Translations under genes and position numbers: made by a program
From: Augochlora pura
Lineage: Eukaryota > Arthropoda > Insecta > Hymenoptera > Halictidae
Direction: 5' to 3'
Length of the DNA stretch: 64,000 nucleotides
Assembly (NCBI RefSeq): GCF_028453695.1
Contig: NC_135773.1
Location: 15,128,001 to 15,192,000 of the forward strand
In this document: positions 49,120 to 60,895 of the stretch, piece after piece
Layout: every line of letters begins with the position of its first letter
Numbering within the stretch: the first letter of the stretch is position 1
Notes under the pieces: model-generated
Told to the model about the DNA's origin: nothing
Seen by the model: only the letters and a program-made list of their open reading frames with translations
Databases searched by the model: none

Positions 49120-50878
49120 TATAATATTATTTTTCGATTAATATGTATTAATATATTTATTAATATATCATTTGGACAGCATATCTATGTTTAAATGAAA
49201 CAGTACGCATAACTGGTCCGAGGAAAACTCATGTTCTATATGTTCTATGTAGACTATAATGATATCTCCCCTTTAAAAACAATTGGTGGAAACAATCCAA
49301 TATAAACAAAGAGAAAATAACAGAAGTATTAAAAAAAAAAGCTTATCGTCTACATGGACATAAACCATTTTACAAGTTTTACTAGTTTAATTTTTAAAAA
49401 ATTGTTACAACTTCGCAACTTAATTGCCATCCGTCAGCACTTATTGTTAGCGGTTGATCGAATATTTATAATCGGTACCATACGTTCGCTTGAAGAAGTA
49501 TGAGGGTGTCAGGATTAGCCATTTGAGATTATTTGAAATTATAAAGATAATTGGATTCGAATTCTTCGAATTTAATTAACTGATGCAAATGTTGTAGTTT
49601 GCTATAAAATTTGCAATTTGCATTAGTACGCTATTCGATTGCGTTTGCTCGGTGTTCGATTATTTATGAGCGGTAGTTGCCTGTATTTTTTAAATTCTTT
49701 CACGTATGAATGATTTAAATTTCTCATGAATAGTGATCGAAATCGATGGGATTGCGATGTCACCCGAGCTCGTCATTATACGCTGATCGGGGTTATGAGT
49801 TAAATAGAAAATCCAATATGTCCAAATGGACATAGCATAATTGACGACAGTCAGAGATAAGAGAACAAAGTATTAATTGTCCATGTCAGTTATGGATTTT
49901 CGAAATAAAACTGTGAATGTCGACAACAATTATTCGTAGCCAAAATTCTGGTCACCAGTAATAGTTATTCATAGCTACACAGTGGATTTTATGTATTTAT
50001 GACAAAAGTGAATAGTTGGAGCACAAAACGAAAAAATACTGTTACGCTGTCTTAGATTTATTAAAATTTTAGAAAGAAATATCCATATATTTAAAATGAA
50101 ATATATCTATTTCATTTCTGTTTCTTGCAATTAACATAGCAATTTATATTTTGTTATTTTACTTTATTTCTATTCATAATCAACAACTATTTTCGTCAAT
50201 AACTATTATGGTAACCAAACAAATTTTACTCGTTTATAATCATTAATTAGTAACAAAAATCATGTCAGAAAAAACTGACTGATTATACTTCAATTTTCTC
50301 TCATCTCGATTATACAAAACTATAAAGACATTACTAAGACTATCGTTATACTATTTTTGACTATTGGAACTAGTGAAAGACCTACATTTTTATTTTACCT
50401 TTGTTTCCAACAAACGACTCAATAAAATTTGTATTTTGCATAGAAATCCTTGATCTAGTTTTAACAGTTATAGTCTCCGTCCTGGAAGCTTCAAAAGAAG
50501 GCTTTCGAATCTCTCTTAAACGCTTCCTGCACGTCTCGCCTCCAAGAACATTTGATGCTTGCTGCAGGAAGGATCAAACTTCTAAAATTACCAGAGTTTC
50601 GTATGAAATATCGAAAGCGTAACAGGATGGAATAGAACGCGGCACAGTGACGCGTACAAAGAAGATCCATTGTAAAGAGAAGAATAATATGAGAATAGAA
50701 TACTATAGAATATACAAAACTGTTTCAAAGAGGTACGGTAGCAAATTCAAAGGATCTTAGTAAACTGTCGCATTCACTGTCGGAGGAACGGGTACATCCT
50801 TCGCGTAAGGACCGATGCCACTGTCCCACCCTTTTCCGTGGATTTAGAGTCAAAACGCATGCTTACTATATTATATTA

Positions 50879-51035
50879 TTTTACTATACTGTATTTTTTA
50901 TAAAGAAGTATGGAAGAACACCGAATTCCAAGTAAAAAGGTATTCACCTTTATTAGCCCTGAACCTGATAGAGTAATTTCACTTTATTTTTTTAACATTT
51001 TCTTCAAGTAATATCAAGCTGGTGTTTTAACCATA
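50879..51035. repeat. Fragment of the inverted-repeat family of 48361-48984
   Basis: The words 'tattttttataaa', 'ggaagaacaccgaattc' and 'cacctttattagccc' followed by 'taatatcaagc' match one arm and the loop of the element at 48.4-49.0 kb. The outer arm and second arm are missing. It shows the family has at least two members in this window. Confidence 0.7.
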
Positions 51036-51284
51036 CCACGGATTTTTGCTGGTCAACGGAAAGTGAAGACAATTTTTAAATAATATGTATGGACTAAAAA
51101 AAAATTAGCAGACTTCGAGAATTAGCAAATTTTAGTTTCCATGTAAAACAAAGAGTTGTGTTACAAGTGGATTTGTAATCCGATATGTTGCACCCATAGC
51201 CTGTATTCTTCAAGAAAGAAAATGTAAAAATTCGTTTTTTTTTTAAAGGCTAGAACGTCCCCTTGAGCCTTTGCTTTCCTTTCT

Positions 51285-51620
51285 TTTTTTAAAGTGGAAG
51301 CTCAGCGGGTGTATTTCTGGAAAAGTGTATCAACATCCGTGCAAGGATAAATTTTATTTGTAACGCGATAGTCGATCGACCTCGAACTTTCACAAATAGT
51401 AACAGTCCGAGCCTGTTAAATGCTGTGTATCGACTCATTACCACGCTGAATTCAATTGGCCATACATTATCTGGCGGCATTTTAACATGTGGCAGACATG
51501 AATACGGAATACCAATCATCCTTGGAGAGGACAACGACGTTACCAAATCTGCGTATCAGACAGACCGTCCGACGATTGTTCAATTATTCACTTCATCCAT
51601 TAATGATCAGACTATTTAAA
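51285..51620. other. Unclassified patch open on both strands
   Basis: An 85-codon minus-strand frame (51289-51546) and a 64-codon plus-strand frame (51425-51619) overlap. Neither has a recognisable motif. The composition is more even than the AT-rich flanks. It could be a decayed exon or element; no splice sites support a gene. Confidence 0.25.
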
Positions 51621-52070
51621 GAAACATGATTAAAGCACTAACTAGGATGAATAAAAACATTAGGGGGAAGGACATTATAATCGTTGAAGCACATGTAAGA
51701 ACAGATTTGGAATCGCTATTATTTTATTATCAATATCATGTCAACAAACACCGAAACGAATACGCAATTAAGTAAGTTAACGTACATATTATAATGGAAC
51801 ATAGAGCACATCGTTTTTATTGCGATATCGTTTCATGTAGTGCCCATGACAAATAAAACAAACGACAAATGAAATAAAAATAAAAGATTAAACTGTCATA
51901 AAAAAATTAAAAGAATGTTTTATTATATTATATACAATAAAATCCTCTTTATTTCAAAGAATGTTCCCCCGTGATTATGCCGTTACTATACTATTATTTA
52001 TTGTATTATAGATACTAATTAGTTTATTTACAAATCATGTTCCCCGCCAAAAATATCAATTTCATAGGAA

Positions 52071-52164
52071 TAGAACGAAGTTTGTTATATAAAATGGAAA
52101 TACTAGAAGCCAGAAAAATTATTTTAAATTTGCAGTGGAAATGGTTTCGAGTGCAAAGGGTTAA
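52071..52164 (-). repeat. Dispersed repeat family P, copy 2
   Basis: The partner of 1651-1744. It ends GCAAAGGGTTAA at 52153-52164, directly before a GC-rich island. Confidence 0.82.
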
Positions 52165-53140
52165 AACATCTTTTCATTTCTCGTAACTGTTTCAAGAAAC
52201 AAAACCGACACCGCAATTGTTCTCGACCCACCTCTTAACTGCATATTCTCGAGGCAGCTTAGAAAGTGAAAAACAGAAGACAGAGAAGCCGACTTTTTGA
52301 AATGTTCTAGACCGGAACCTCCGTTTAATCGACGAGTCGGTACGGGGGTTCGGTGCACGGGGTGGTAGTGTTGCGTAGGGTGCAGTGCAAAGGGGGTGGC
52401 TCACGTGCCTGCGAGCGATAATTCGCGAGCCGGGTGACAATGATTTATGTCGCTGCAACTTGCAGCGGAATCTCGCGGCCGCAGGAACCGCAAAGGGTCA
52501 CGTGCGGCTGCCGCCCCTTCTGCACGGCCGCGAGTCCGGCTTCGTCAGTAATTATTTATGTTGGCCGGTCTTCGCGCGAGACCGTAATTGAATTTGTGTC
52601 TGTCCGAGGGAGCAGGACAGGGCGAGACGCACGGGGCGAAGCGGAGAGGGAGGAAAAAAGAGACGGTGGGAGAAAGAAAGCGAGAAAAGGTAGGAGAACG
52701 GGGGTGAAGGAGCGAGTCCTCGGCCAGTGACCGTAATTCGTCCGCGCGAGACGACAACGATAAAGGCGGACGAAAAACGGAGAAACCGAGACGATTAATA
52801 CGGTCTTAATTGTCCTCGTCGTCGCGCGAACGAAACGTGCCCGTTCCGCCACGCTTCCACCAACGACACCAATTGAAGACTCGTTAAGGGGTCTCGTGCC
52901 GTCCGAGCGGATCAATTCCGGACCCTTGTTACTCCCCGCGAAAGATACCGAGCCAGTTCCTTACAAATTTTTTCCTCGGTTTCTCGGGGAGATTGATCGC
53001 GCGCTGACTTTTAGCCCCTTTGAATTTTTAATCTCATTCGCTCGTTACAGCGAGCTCGGGGGTAGTTGTGATTGTCAGCTGACAGCGATTCGTTCGTCTA
53101 GCACGCCCTGTCTCGGTAACCTACTTCGAACGTGTACTTA
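52165..53140. other. GC-rich island, no recognisable gene
   Basis: The island is CpG-rich and includes 'cagtaattatttatgttgg' (homeodomain/Caudal-like) and a purine-rich run 'gagagggaggaaaaaagag' near 52640. It lies 6-7 kb upstream of the UBL3 exon and is a possible UBL3 promoter, but no matching short first exon with a phase 0 donor was identified. Confidence 0.4.
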
Positions 53141-53335
53141 CAGTGGACGAATAAAGTATTGGAACAGTTTTGAAACGGTATATTTTTTTTCGAAAATCAT
53201 CAAATTACTCAGGATTTTTGGAGATGTTACAAGGACTGGTTTACAGTATAATCACTGCAAGACTATTTTTATCACTTATCGACTGATAACCTATAAATTA
53301 GCTTTTTACCTAGATCGGAAGTCATAGCAACCAAT
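53141..53335. repeat. Tc1-like end fragment
   Basis: The sequence TACAGTGGACGAATAAAG followed by 'tattggaacagtttt' at the edge of a GC-rich island has the CAGTGG-type terminus of Tc1-like elements. Downstream words 'atcatcaaattactcagga' resemble a patch at 59.3 kb. No right end was found. Confidence 0.5.
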
Positions 53336-53849
53336 AACTTGCTATCTATTATTAAGGCATTATTATATAATTTTTTAAATATTAGATACCTTTCACGATG
53401 AATAAAATAAATAAAATAGATAAAATAGAAATCGTTTAAAGCTAATATTTACAAGCGAATGATCGGTCGGTACCTTGCAATTTTTATAGGAATTAATAAA
53501 TAAAATATTTTGCGTTTTTATTTATATATTTTGTCCGAGTACCAAAATGGAAGAAATTTATAAAATCTAGTACAATAAAAGGGTGATATTAAATAATAAC
53601 TTGAAATAATATTAAATAGTTAATTATATTTTATCAGTGAACAATGATTTTCGCTAGATACGTACGCACATACTCCTACTTTACATTATTGACACTTGAA
53701 ATGGTCAAATTTGTAACGGTTAATTAATTAGATGAATGTAGCTAATTGTCAATTCACGCTTGATATGTAACAACATTATTGTGACCTCGCGTGTCGACAC
53801 TCGTTGTAACTGTCGAATCAGATAATTCTAACTCACAATCAGTATTTAT

Positions 53850-54240
53850 ACGTTTATTCGCAGGATTACCACACCGTGAATTATTTATGGTGCCGGCTTA
53901 GTAGACAGCGAATGAAACAATGAAGCCTTTTACACGTGACGTTGCCAAGAACCGTAGTTTATACGCTTTACTCACGTAAACGTATTTCGTAAATATTGCA
54001 ATAAAACACCGAAAGCAAATCGGTATTTTCGCAGGCATGTGTAGAATGTTTACGCGACGACATTTAGGAGAAGTCCGGCGGAAATACAAAAATGCATCTG
54101 TCGTAAAATTGTGAGGACAACGCGAGACTGTAATTAGCTCTTCCGCTGCGCCGGGGATGGTCAAAAAGTGGTAACACCGCAAGGCTGTCTGAAAACTTAA
54201 TTACCGGATTAACATATTCAGAACAACGGATTCCAAGGAT
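53850..54240. other. Moderately GC-rich noncoding patch
   Basis: Contains 'gaattatttatggtgcc', 'gtaattagctc' and 'cttaattaccgg', homeodomain-type cores spread over about 350 bp. A 94-codon minus-strand frame has no family match. It may be regulatory. Confidence 0.3.
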
Positions 54241-55288
54241 GAGTCACGAGTAGACTTCGGATCTTTTTACAAAATAATACTTACCTTCGTCGATTGCAAC
54301 GAAGATGAGTCGAATAAAGATATCATTCTTTATTTAATAATTTCAGCGAGTTGAAAATAATACATAGATATTTAAAAAATTTTTTAAATAGTTTCATTGT
54401 TTGAGAAATAATACAACTGGTGCGATGTAAAAAGAATTTCCTATAATTTTTATTTTTCTATACATATTCTACTCTTGTTTCATTTTGTTAAAAATTGACT
54501 ACGTCTCGAAATGTTGTTTTCTGTTACAATGTATTTACATAATTTACAATCTTTTAACTCAGTACTATTGTTACTATTAGACCGCGGATTTTTATGTATA
54601 AGTTAATTATGAGAAATATAAATGAGATGGAAATATATTTTCTTTTCTAACAATCGTAATATGCCAAAAATAATGCAATGATAATCTTACATTTTTCTAA
54701 TGTCATTTTAATTTTATATTTCACCTACTTATTTTTATTATAAATATTAAAGATCCTCAGTGGAGTCATAATCATTGGTTCTATCAAATGCATTTATGAT
54801 AAAATTAATACGTTAAATGCTACTTTAATTAATTATTAAAATTAAATGCCAGATACAAAAATGTAACGTCATTGAAAGAATGAACATATTACACTATTTT
54901 CTACGTATTAAAATAATTAAAAGAGGAGATACACTTTCATCAAGTTTTGTTTCTGGCTTAGATAATTTTTATTTAGCATGAAGATCCACAGTCTACTAAT
55001 AAAAAATCTTGTTTAAAAACAATACAGCCACATCTACTACTATATCTAATCGATGAATGAAATACTCTCTGCTAACTGAAAATCTTTTTAATTTATTGGA
55101 AATACGTCCTAATGTAGTGACTACTGAAACATATCCTATTTTTACTACAGATTATAGCATATCATTTAATATTCCACCTTGTAATATTTACCTAGATCAA
55201 TTATTGCAAAATTCGTCTGATTCAATGTACCTTTAAGAAATTTTGTCGAATCTAATTCTCCAAATACAGTTGCGATATGCAAAATATT

Positions 55289-55325
55289 CCTGAGGTTATT
55301 TGAAGCAACTTTTTCCTTAGCGCAA
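55289..55325. repeat. Short arm fragment of the CAGGGTGTCCC MITE family
   Basis: The words 'attcctgaggttattt' and 'aactttttcctt' match the arm of the element at 24.2 kb. It runs directly into the dispersed repeat copy that starts at about 55318. Confidence 0.55.
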
Positions 55326-55830
55326 GTTGTTGCATAACTTTGATATTCGCTTGTTTACCGGCATGTTATATTTTACATTACATTTATGTACAAAAATCGC
55401 AGTGGAACAACCAGTGATTTATAAAAACTGTGATATTAAACAAGAAAAAAATTTAATCACAATGCTGTTTTTATGGTTATTGTTAAGTTGATAGTGCTAC
55501 AGTGTTTGGTTATCTTTTTAATAAAAATGAGCAGACGAAGAAGATAATATCTTTTATTTATTACGTTTGATTATATTTATCTTTATCCATATTTTGTACA
55601 TTGATGAATTAATCTAGAATTTACAACCTGATTAAATAATCTGTAATAAATACGCATCAATCTATCAATAAGTATATTGCTCACATTATCTATACTTAAC
55701 TAACAATTTGAAATCCTCACAGTGTTGACAATTATTTGAATTTAAATGCTAAGTTATAAAGAAGCCCTTTAGGTGGAAATAGATATACAACCTGATTAAA
55801 CAATCTCTAATATATAAGAGGTAACATAAA
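55318..55830. repeat. Dispersed repeat family R1, copy D
   Basis: It follows the second half of copy A from 'gttgttgcataactttgat' through 'ggcatgttatatttt', 'caatgctgtttttatgg', 'gatgaattaatctagaat' and 'taagttataaagaagccct'. The front is missing, replaced by a MITE fragment (55289-55325). Confidence 0.78.
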
Positions 55831-56089
55831 TAATCTCTAATATAATATGTTATATAATCTCTAACGTATCAATAAATATATTGCTCTAATTATATTTAGT
55901 GTTAAACATATACAACAATAGCGTCAAATAATGTTCCATAAGAGTATAGAAACTAGCATTATGATATATAAACATTAATAAATAAATAAATAAAAGATAT
56001 CTCAATAACAGGCAAATCACGGTACTGTAACGGCTTTCAATAGTAAAACAGTTAATTAACTCGAGAACAAAAGATATATGTATCTTGGA

Positions 56090-56740
56090 ATGAGTCGGAC
56101 TCGGAACGGCGCGGACGAGATAAGCTTCCGCGTTTCTTTACACCGTAGCTAAGACGCCATAGAGAAATGAGGCTTTTCGGCATTTATGCCGGTCAGAGGT
56201 GCGACTACGTGACTGGAAGGCGACATTCTGGCTTAAGGGTTTAGGAAAAAAAGTCGGCTCTAATTCCTTTTCATACGGCCACTAAGTAAAGACAGATAAG
56301 GAGCGAACCATGTGTGCGTACACCGTGAACCGTAAATACCGTTCGTGCCCTTTCCGCGCCGCTTTCCCAGTGTCACGGTGCCTCGACGAGCTTTTTTATT
56401 ATCAGTGTTTCCCGAGTGCGCTCTCCGCTTTGTCCTTGAAACGCAAAGCAACCCTGGTCAGACCCTTGACGCGACACGTGGTGGAGAGATACGCGAGTCG
56501 GAGGGTCCGGGACCTAACGTTTGCGATTCAAAGAGTGCAGCTAGGAAATGAAAATTAAGGGCGCAGGGTTCCAAAGGATGAGAATTACGACACAAGGGGG
56601 AACACCGGCGATGATTTACGGCCGGCACTTTTGTTCTGCATTCGCTTTCTAAGTAAATATCTCGGGGCGAGCAACCGGACGCCTCGTTCACGCGGTACGC
56701 GTGCTGTATTAGCTTCAGAAAGCTGTCAATATACATTTTT
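56090..56740. other. GC-rich island about 2.3-2.9 kb upstream of the UBL3 exon
   Basis: Overlapping frames of 63-92 codons occur on both strands without recognisable protein. Being the closest island upstream on the same strand, it is a candidate for the UBL3 promoter or an intronic enhancer. Confidence 0.35.
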
Positions 56741-57499
56741 CAGATCTCCCATCATATGAAAAATTTTAGTTGCTTGTGTAAAAGTATTTGAAAAAGTGTT
56801 GAAAATAGTTAATAATATTCTTAGTAGTTATTTATCTCGTGGAAATGCAAATTATTAAACTCATATTTTTCTATGATATACTGGAAATAATTGTTTGAGT
56901 TAATATTTGGTGTGTCTAAATTTTTATTAATTATTTAAAATTCTATTTCTTGGGATTAATATTTATGAAAGAAAATAAACGTGTAGGAAAAGTACAAACA
57001 CATGTTGTTTTGAAAAACAAGCTCTTACGTTTCTCTCAATTAACGAATTTAACTGGAACATTTAACTTCTGTAAAATGTTAACAATGCACGTATCTCAAA
57101 TGATATTATCTGAAAATAATATTCAGGTGTTTCATTTTACGCGCAGTAAAGAAGATATTTATTTCAATGGGGTATTTCAGGTTTATATCGTAAAACATGT
57201 GTTTTGCAGCTTGTTATATATTTGTAAAATCAATGAAGTATTTCAAATATTATTTCACCCAATAAATTAATATTATTAACAACAGTCTTTGCAAATATTT
57301 GTATTTATTAGGCGAAATATTTTTACTCGTGCTGTCTACATATGAATAAAACAATAACCTTATTGTATTATTTACTTACTTGCTCATCTAGCATCGTTTT
57401 GTATTGAAAGTAAAGACTGTTTAGAAAAATACACAATATAGCTTTTAGCACTTTTCACTTTTTTATTGTCTGTTTAAAATTATTCGAAATTGGCTTAAT

Positions 57500-57795
57500 T
57501 GATAAATATCATTAAATGAGATAAAACCAAAGTGTTAAATTGTTTTGAATAGTCTTTAATCATTTTTAGTTTCTTTCACCATTTCCAATCATTTTCAATA
57601 CTCTGCAATAGTTCTCAACAGTTTTTGATACTTTGTACGAGTTTTTAATACTTTCTAATAAACCCACATAGTTTTTCATAATCTGTAAGTCATTTTTTGT
57701 TGTTCTCAATCTCTTGTACATGTTTTTTTTATTAATTATATAGCCCTTAAACAATGCAAATAATAATAATATTTGTTCTTTATTGTTTACGATTA
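57500..57795. repeat. Dispersed AT-rich repeat, copy upstream of the UBL3 exon (inverted partner at 60.63-60.89 kb)
   Basis: The sequence is built of loose short units such as 'agtttttNatacttt' and 'catttttagtttcttt' at roughly 20-bp spacing. Reverse-complementing 60630-60895 gives the same order of words: 'ttttagtttctttNacc', 'catatagtttttca', 'attgttcttagt', 'gcatgtac' and a terminal 'caaataacaataatatt'. They are therefore two diverged copies in opposite orientation, by eye about 70 percent alike. They lie in the two introns flanking the UBL3 exon. Confidence 0.75.
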
Positions 57796-57948
57796 TTTCA
57801 ACCACGTTAAAATTCCATAAATAAATAGCTACATTCTGAATCCATGGAATAATGAAAATAATATGTTGGATATATTACTAACAATTTTTATATCTTTTTA
57901 TAATTATTTTTTCTAAATTGAAGTAGTATAAACAAGTTAGTAGATACA

Positions 57949-58185
57949 TTGCAGCACGTTATGCGAGAAAAATCTTTTTGGTCGCCGAAATCGTGCAAAT
58001 ACCCTACTGTGCGGCGTGGCAGCGCGGATATTGGCATTGCAGCTCGAGCTTCGGGTTTGCTCCATCGGGGGATCAAGATCACCCTTCACTCTAATCCTAT
58101 TAGCGAAACAGGCGTGTTGACGTCGCTGTCTACGATAGGAATACTAATTAATTTGATCAATGCAATGATCATAAAGGAACACTAA
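57949..58185. other. GC-richer patch with an open frame, unrecognised
   Basis: A patch of about 150-230 bp is noticeably richer in G+C than its AT-rich surroundings and is open on both strands: 78 codons on + and 64 codons on - over 57888-58082. The + translation contains RRGSADIGIAARASGLLHRG. It matches no family I know, and the open frame on both strands argues for compositional openness rather than a gene. It could be a fragment of a mobile element or a regulatory patch in the upstream UBL3 intron. Confidence 0.3.
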
Positions 58186-58769
58186 AATCGCATATATCAA
58201 AGAAGTTGAAGTCTGGGAAACGTTTCAACCTCGGAATTCTGCCCTTTTTTTGTCTTTTGTGGATAATGGATTCAATGCACGATTTTTGTATAGAATATTG
58301 TATAGAATAGTAAAACATTTTAACTTTATTTTCCTATTTTTTTATCATTTGATATTTCTAATTGATAGAGTGGAATAACGTTGTAAGACTCGTTAAAAAT
58401 CAACAATGAAAGAAATTACAGTTTGAAAGTGAAACATTTTTGAACATTTACTAAGTAATATTGAATGGAAGAACAATCTTGCTGGGTAATCGGGGTAATG
58501 TAAAATAACTATTAGGAGATTTAATTTGTTTAAACATCATATTGTTATTAATGGAGAATATAAAATATACTTGTTATAAGATTGTTGATAAATACTTGAT
58601 TTTAACCTCTTGCACTATGATTTTTGACACAGGTGCTTTAATTAACGTGACCCAAGTTAAATTAGTGTACCTCAGACATTATAAAAAAAGCCTCGCTGGC
58701 GAACTAATTTTTTTAATAGAATGAGATAATTCTTATTTCTTGAATATTTTTGAAAAATATTAAACCGAC

Positions 58770-58925
58770 TAATTTGCTAAAGGAGAAGAAAAGAAATATT
58801 TTGTTCAGGTTGCAACTTTTTTAAATAATTAAGAAATTTAAAAATCATTTTTTTCAACCTTTTATCTAAGCCTACAACGAAAATTTAAAAAATACGTTTC
58901 GTAGATTCTGGTAACCTGATAATTA
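58770..58925. repeat. Fragment of the Tc1-like foldback family (see 23603-24204)
   Basis: The words 'ttttatctaagcctac' and 'gaaaatttaaaaaatacg' match the left arms at 23.8 kb and 42.0 kb ('ttttatctgagcctat', 'gaaaattttaaaaatg'). The fragment ends about 100 bp upstream of the UBL3 exon's splice acceptor, so an old insertion lies close to a functional 3' splice site without disturbing it. Confidence 0.6.
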
Positions 58926-59022
58926 TTAATACATATTTTGTTTTGTAATTATATTGTATATAAAATTATTATAATTGCAAGTAACACTGATATTAATGTC
59001 ACCCTGATGCTTTCTGTTGCAG

Positions 59023-59131
59023 ATAAATCTACGCCTTATTCTTGTCAGCGGTAAGACAAAAGAGTTCCTATTCAGTCCAAGCGACTCAGCGGGGGACATA
59101 GCACACCATGTGTTTGAAAACTGGCCGGAAG
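59023..59131 (+). CDS. UBL3: Internal coding exon of UBL3 (ubiquitin-like protein 3)
   Basis: This exon encodes 36 complete residues starting INLRLILVSGKTKEF and ending VFENWPE, plus the first base of the next codon. This is the conserved N-terminal beta-hairpin and first helix of the UBL3/MUB ubiquitin fold. Known family members are about 115-125 residues, end in a prenylated CAAX box, sit on membranes and help sort proteins to small extracellular vesicles. The 3' splice site is a pyrimidine-rich tract ending TTGCAG at 59017-59022; the 5' splice site is GAAG|GTAAGC after 59131. Entry is phase 0 and exit phase 1; the split codon would give the Asp of the family's conserved acidic Trp motif, as expected. 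The open frame continues past 59131 to 59229, but that tail does not resemble the family and reads through the donor. The first coding exon (a few residues) and the exon(s) for the rest of the fold and CAAX tail were not found. Identification is firm; it is an ordinary, intact exon. Confidence 0.93.
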
Positions 59132-60629
59132 GTAAGCTGTCGCTAGTAGTCTTCGGAGGACCAGCCTTTTTATTTCAATTGAAACAATCGAAATTATCAA
59201 TGTCGAAACTGCCGTGCAAATTTACGTAACCGGAGCACAGCACATGCAATTTTATTTGAAAGTCCCCACGACAGTCGCGTCGTAAAATCGTCAAATTATT
59301 CAGGAATCTTTACAGATTCTTCTTTCTGTAACACTGAAATATCCCAACATAAATCATGCAATACCTTCTTATTTGTTGTTGTATAGAAGAACATTGGACA
59401 ACTAAACTAAGCTGGATGAAATGATGTCGAACAACAATGACGAATAGACTGAGCATTTTATGCATTTATGAGAGAAATGCGTAAGCGAAAGACAAGAAAG
59501 CGAAAGCTTTGGAAGAAGTTAACAATATTGTTACATTATTTGCAAGTCACAATACGTATTATGAAAATAAGAAGATCTTTATTTTACATCAATTGCAATT
59601 TAACTTTCTAGTTAAATTGCAATTTTCATTTAGCAACACTGAAAGCATCACTGAAACTTTTAATATTGTTGCATTATTTTCATGTCAGAAAACGTATTAA
59701 GAAAAGAAGTGATTTTTATTGTAAACCAGTTTGTTGCAATTTGGCCTAGAACTCTTTCATTTTGCAACACTGTAAGCAGCAGTGCAAATTTTAGGGTTTC
59801 GTCAATTCTACTTCGAACTACCACTATACTTTCAATCACTATTTTGTAGAAGGTACCGGATAGAGTTTGATAAAAAATTGACAAAATCGAAGATAATAGT
59901 TCTCAATAAAAACATTTATTAATTTAGTCCTCATGTACATGAATTTCTATTTTTATACGAACGTATTATTCTTCGAAATGTTTTATATACGCTCTTTGTA
60001 AGCATCATCGAATTTATCATCAACAGAATGACTTTGGCATTTATTTATAGCATCAATGTTAGAGGATTCTTCACTGCTGTAGACGGTAATGTTATAACTT
60101 TGAATAACATAGGAGTTAATGTCTGATCCAGATACTGCGATGCATGAGCAAGAAATCTTCCTTTGTTCTCCCAATATTTATCTTACCATCATTCTTATCA
60201 TCCCCGAATTTGCATTGTCACGAAGATATGACACATACCTGCGATTAACAAAGATTAATTGTTTGACTACCAGTCCTTGTTTCACTTACGAATTGTTGAC
60301 AATATCAATCAGCATTTGAGCAGAGCAAGTCGCTGATGTATTATCTTTGCAAACGAAATGGCGCGCAAAATCATTTTTCTCATTTAACATGTCCAAGTTG
60401 TACATACTTATTAATTTATACGTACTATTCTAACGTAGAATAAATAATCCTAAATAAGTAAAGATAATTATAACGAAATGGAAATGATTAATGAAATATT
60501 AAAAATATTATTTTGATCATTTGATGGATATTTACATTTTGGATTATAAGAACTCAGTTTTATTACTGTTATGATCTAATTCATGAATTATTCTTTGTTA
60601 TTTTATTTATGATATTTTAACATAATGTA
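59132..60629 (+). other. Start of the UBL3 intron downstream of the exon
   Basis: This is phase 1 intron sequence following the GTAAGC donor. I looked for the next UBL3 coding block (acidic Trp motif followed by the LIYQGRF-type strand) from here to 64000 and did not see it, so this intron probably exceeds 4.8 kb. The stretch is AT-rich and noncoding. It holds a short patch at about 59255-59350 that resembles 53185-53235 (both contain a 'tcaaattaNtcaggaNt' core) and a patch near 59450-59690 with the word 'ttttatgcatttatgag', similar to patches at 3.5, 40.1 and 50.0 kb. No RNA gene was recognised. Confidence 0.6.
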
Positions 60630-60895
60630 AATCATTTTTAATTGGAAAGGAATATTATTGTTATTTGTATTGTGCGAAGCCTATAAAATTATTAAAGTAC
60701 ATGCAAAAGAAACTAAGAACAATCTACAGCAATTTAAAAATCGTGAAAAACTATATGAAACTATTAAGGAGAATTAAAAAATATTACAAAATATTGAAAA
60801 AAAAACATTAAAAATTATTGAGAACGGTAAAAGAAACTAAAAACAGTTAAAAATTATTTAGAATAATTTTATGCTATCGTTTTATCTCATTTCAT
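60630..60895. repeat. Dispersed AT-rich repeat, copy downstream of the UBL3 exon (reverse of 57.50-57.80 kb)
   Basis: This is the reverse-oriented partner of the repeat at 57500-57795, including the flanking word 'gagataaaac'/'ttttatctcatt' shared at the outer edge. The arms are about 265-295 bp and about 3 kb apart with the UBL3 exon between them. No terminal inverted repeats or target duplication could be assigned, so the element class is unknown. Confidence 0.72.

Noticed and set aside
51421..51450. Possible 5S rRNA-like start (ccacgctgaat)
   Set aside because: Only about 11 bases match; the rest, including internal control boxes, is absent.
59132..59229. Open frame continuing from the UBL3 exon to 59229
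   Set aside because: It reads through a consensus donor (GTAAGC) and the translated tail does not resemble UBL3, so it is intron.
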